Below are positions 6,150 to 6,805 of a stretch of 6,805 bases of DNA, in pieces. The notes beneath the pieces were generated by a model that was not told where the DNA came from, made no database searches, and was given only the letters and a program-made list of their open reading frames with translations. How positions within the stretch are numbered: the first letter of the stretch is position 1; each line of letters starts with the position of its first letter. The DNA lies in assembly GCA_002293605.1 (NCBI GenBank), contig DBDO01000166.1, positions 1-6,805 of the forward strand. The letters run 5' to 3'. The DNA comes from Desulfovibrionaceae bacterium UBA930 (GTDB lineage: Bacteria; Desulfobacterota; Desulfovibrionia; Desulfovibrionales; Desulfovibrionaceae). The position numbers and the translations under genes were made by a program.

Positions 6150-6186
6150 AGTAAAAGGCAAGGCCTCGTTTACTACCAGCTTTTTT
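6150..6186 (+). terminator. Probable intrinsic terminator after the glycosyltransferase gene
   Basis: AGTAAAAGGC (6150-6159) pairs with GCCT and TTTACT (6163-6166 and 6169-6174) around an AAG loop, with a two-base CG bulge. A run of six T follows at 6181-6186. The T-run is six bases from the stem, which is slightly far for an ideal terminator. It fills the 37-base gap between convergent genes and runs into the stop codon of the HAD gene. On the minus strand no T-run follows the hairpin, so it probably serves only the plus-strand operon. Confidence 0.5.
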
Positions 6187-6805
6187 ATATATAGTGGAAA
6201 AGCTCCTCGGGCGCGGCAAGCAGCACTTCGGCCCCGTGCGCTTTCAGTTCCGCTTCCGGGCGAAAGCCCCAGAGCGCGCCTGCCGGAATCATGCCTGCGG
6301 CCCTGGCCGTATCCATGTCAATGCTGCTGTCGCCGAGAAAGAGCACCCGTCCGGGCCTAAGCCCGAACTCCCCGGCTATGTCCAGGGCCAGGGAGGGGTC
6401 GGGCTTGGGCTTTCCCTCTTCCGGGCAGCCTTGCACGCGGGCAAAGGCGATATTCGGGAAAAAACGCCGCACGCAGAGCAGAGTGAAGTCATGCGGCTTG
6501 TTGGAAAGAACGGCCACAGGCAAAGCGAGGGAGGCGAGCCTTTGCAGCATGGGAACAATGCCCGTATAGGGCCGCGTTTTATTTGCCCAGTTGGCGGCGT
6601 ATTGTCCGCGCATGCCTTCCACCAGATCGCGCAGCGCAGGTTCCGGCATATTTTCCGGGGCGGCCCGGCGCATAAGCTCGCGCACCCCGCTGCCAACGAA
6701 AAAACGGTAGGCCTCCACAGGGTGAAGGGGCAGGCCCCTGGCCGCGAGCGCGGCATTGGCCGCATCGGCCAGATCCTCCAGGGTATTGAGCAGGGTTCCG
6801 TCCAG
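6185..6805 (-). CDS. gph: HAD-superfamily hydrolase, phosphoglycolate phosphatase-like (partial)
   Basis: 206 residues are visible; the first few (the start and the nucleophilic Asp of motif I) lie beyond the window edge. The visible frame opens with LDGTLLNTLEDLADAANAAL, the remainder of the DxDGTL motif followed by the cap helix typical of phosphoglycolate phosphatases. Motif II is VLSNKP (Ser101 of the visible part), motif III is GKPKPDP (about 131-137), and motif IV is FLGDSSIDMDTARAAG with Asp159 and Asp163. The family dephosphorylates small phosphate esters, 2-phosphoglycolate being the best-known substrate for this subgroup, but the exact substrate is not fixed by sequence. A GTG at 6718 is an internal codon, not the start, because the frame continues upstream with homologous residues. 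It is convergent with the glycosyltransferase gene. Confidence 0.9.
   Translation of the reverse strand: MDGTLLNTLEDLADAANAALAARGLPLHPVEAYRFFVGSGVRELMRRAAPENMPEPALRDLVEGMRGQYAANWANKTRPYTGIVPMLQRLASLALPVAVLSNKPHDFTLLCVRRFFPNIAFARVQGCPEEGKPKPDPSLALDIAGEFGLRPGRVLFLGDSSIDMDTARAAGMIPAGALWGFRPEAELKAHGAEVLLAAPEELFHYI

Noticed and set aside
5335..6219. A 294-codon minus-strand open frame across the glycosyltransferase gene
   Set aside because: It is antisense to a gene with a clear E-x7-E glycosyltransferase motif, and its composition is that of a shadow frame.

Overview
The window is a compact, GC-rich bacterial chromosome segment, apparently complete except for genes cut at both edges. Gene content and style (a DUF4390 protein beside an HD-GYP protein, a stand-alone CinA-C protein, an orphan periplasmic binding protein, GC-rich third positions) suggest a Desulfovibrionaceae-like deltaproteobacterium. 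That placement is an inference; no rRNA or other marker gene is present.

Left block, minus strand (about 3736 down to 1): a likely operon in the order pncC (CinA C-terminal NMN amidohydrolase), pyk (pyruvate kinase), an HD-GYP-type protein, an exported DUF4390 protein, then the first codons of another gene leaving the window. Gaps are 61, 8, 16 and 4 bases. Ribosome-binding sites of two downstream genes sit at or near the preceding stop codon. The block puts NAD salvage and the last step of glycolysis beside a probable cyclic-dinucleotide phosphodiesterase or receptor and an envelope protein.

Middle block, plus strand (3772 to 6147): two genes 6 bases apart. The first encodes a signal-peptide-bearing, family-3-like solute-binding domain fused to a C-terminal domain that reads like cytidine deaminase but has lost all its zinc ligands and the catalytic glutamate. 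This is the most unusual object in the window. Its 5' part also contains a REP-like double hairpin that is read through in frame just ahead of the signal peptide. The second gene is a GT-B (GT4-type) glycosyltransferase. A hairpin plus T-run follows it.

Right edge, minus strand (6805 down to 6185): a phosphoglycolate-phosphatase-like HAD hydrolase, convergent with the glycosyltransferase and missing only its first few residues.

No tRNA, rRNA, CRISPR, insertion sequence or phage gene was seen. The longest stretch without a gene is about 61 bases.
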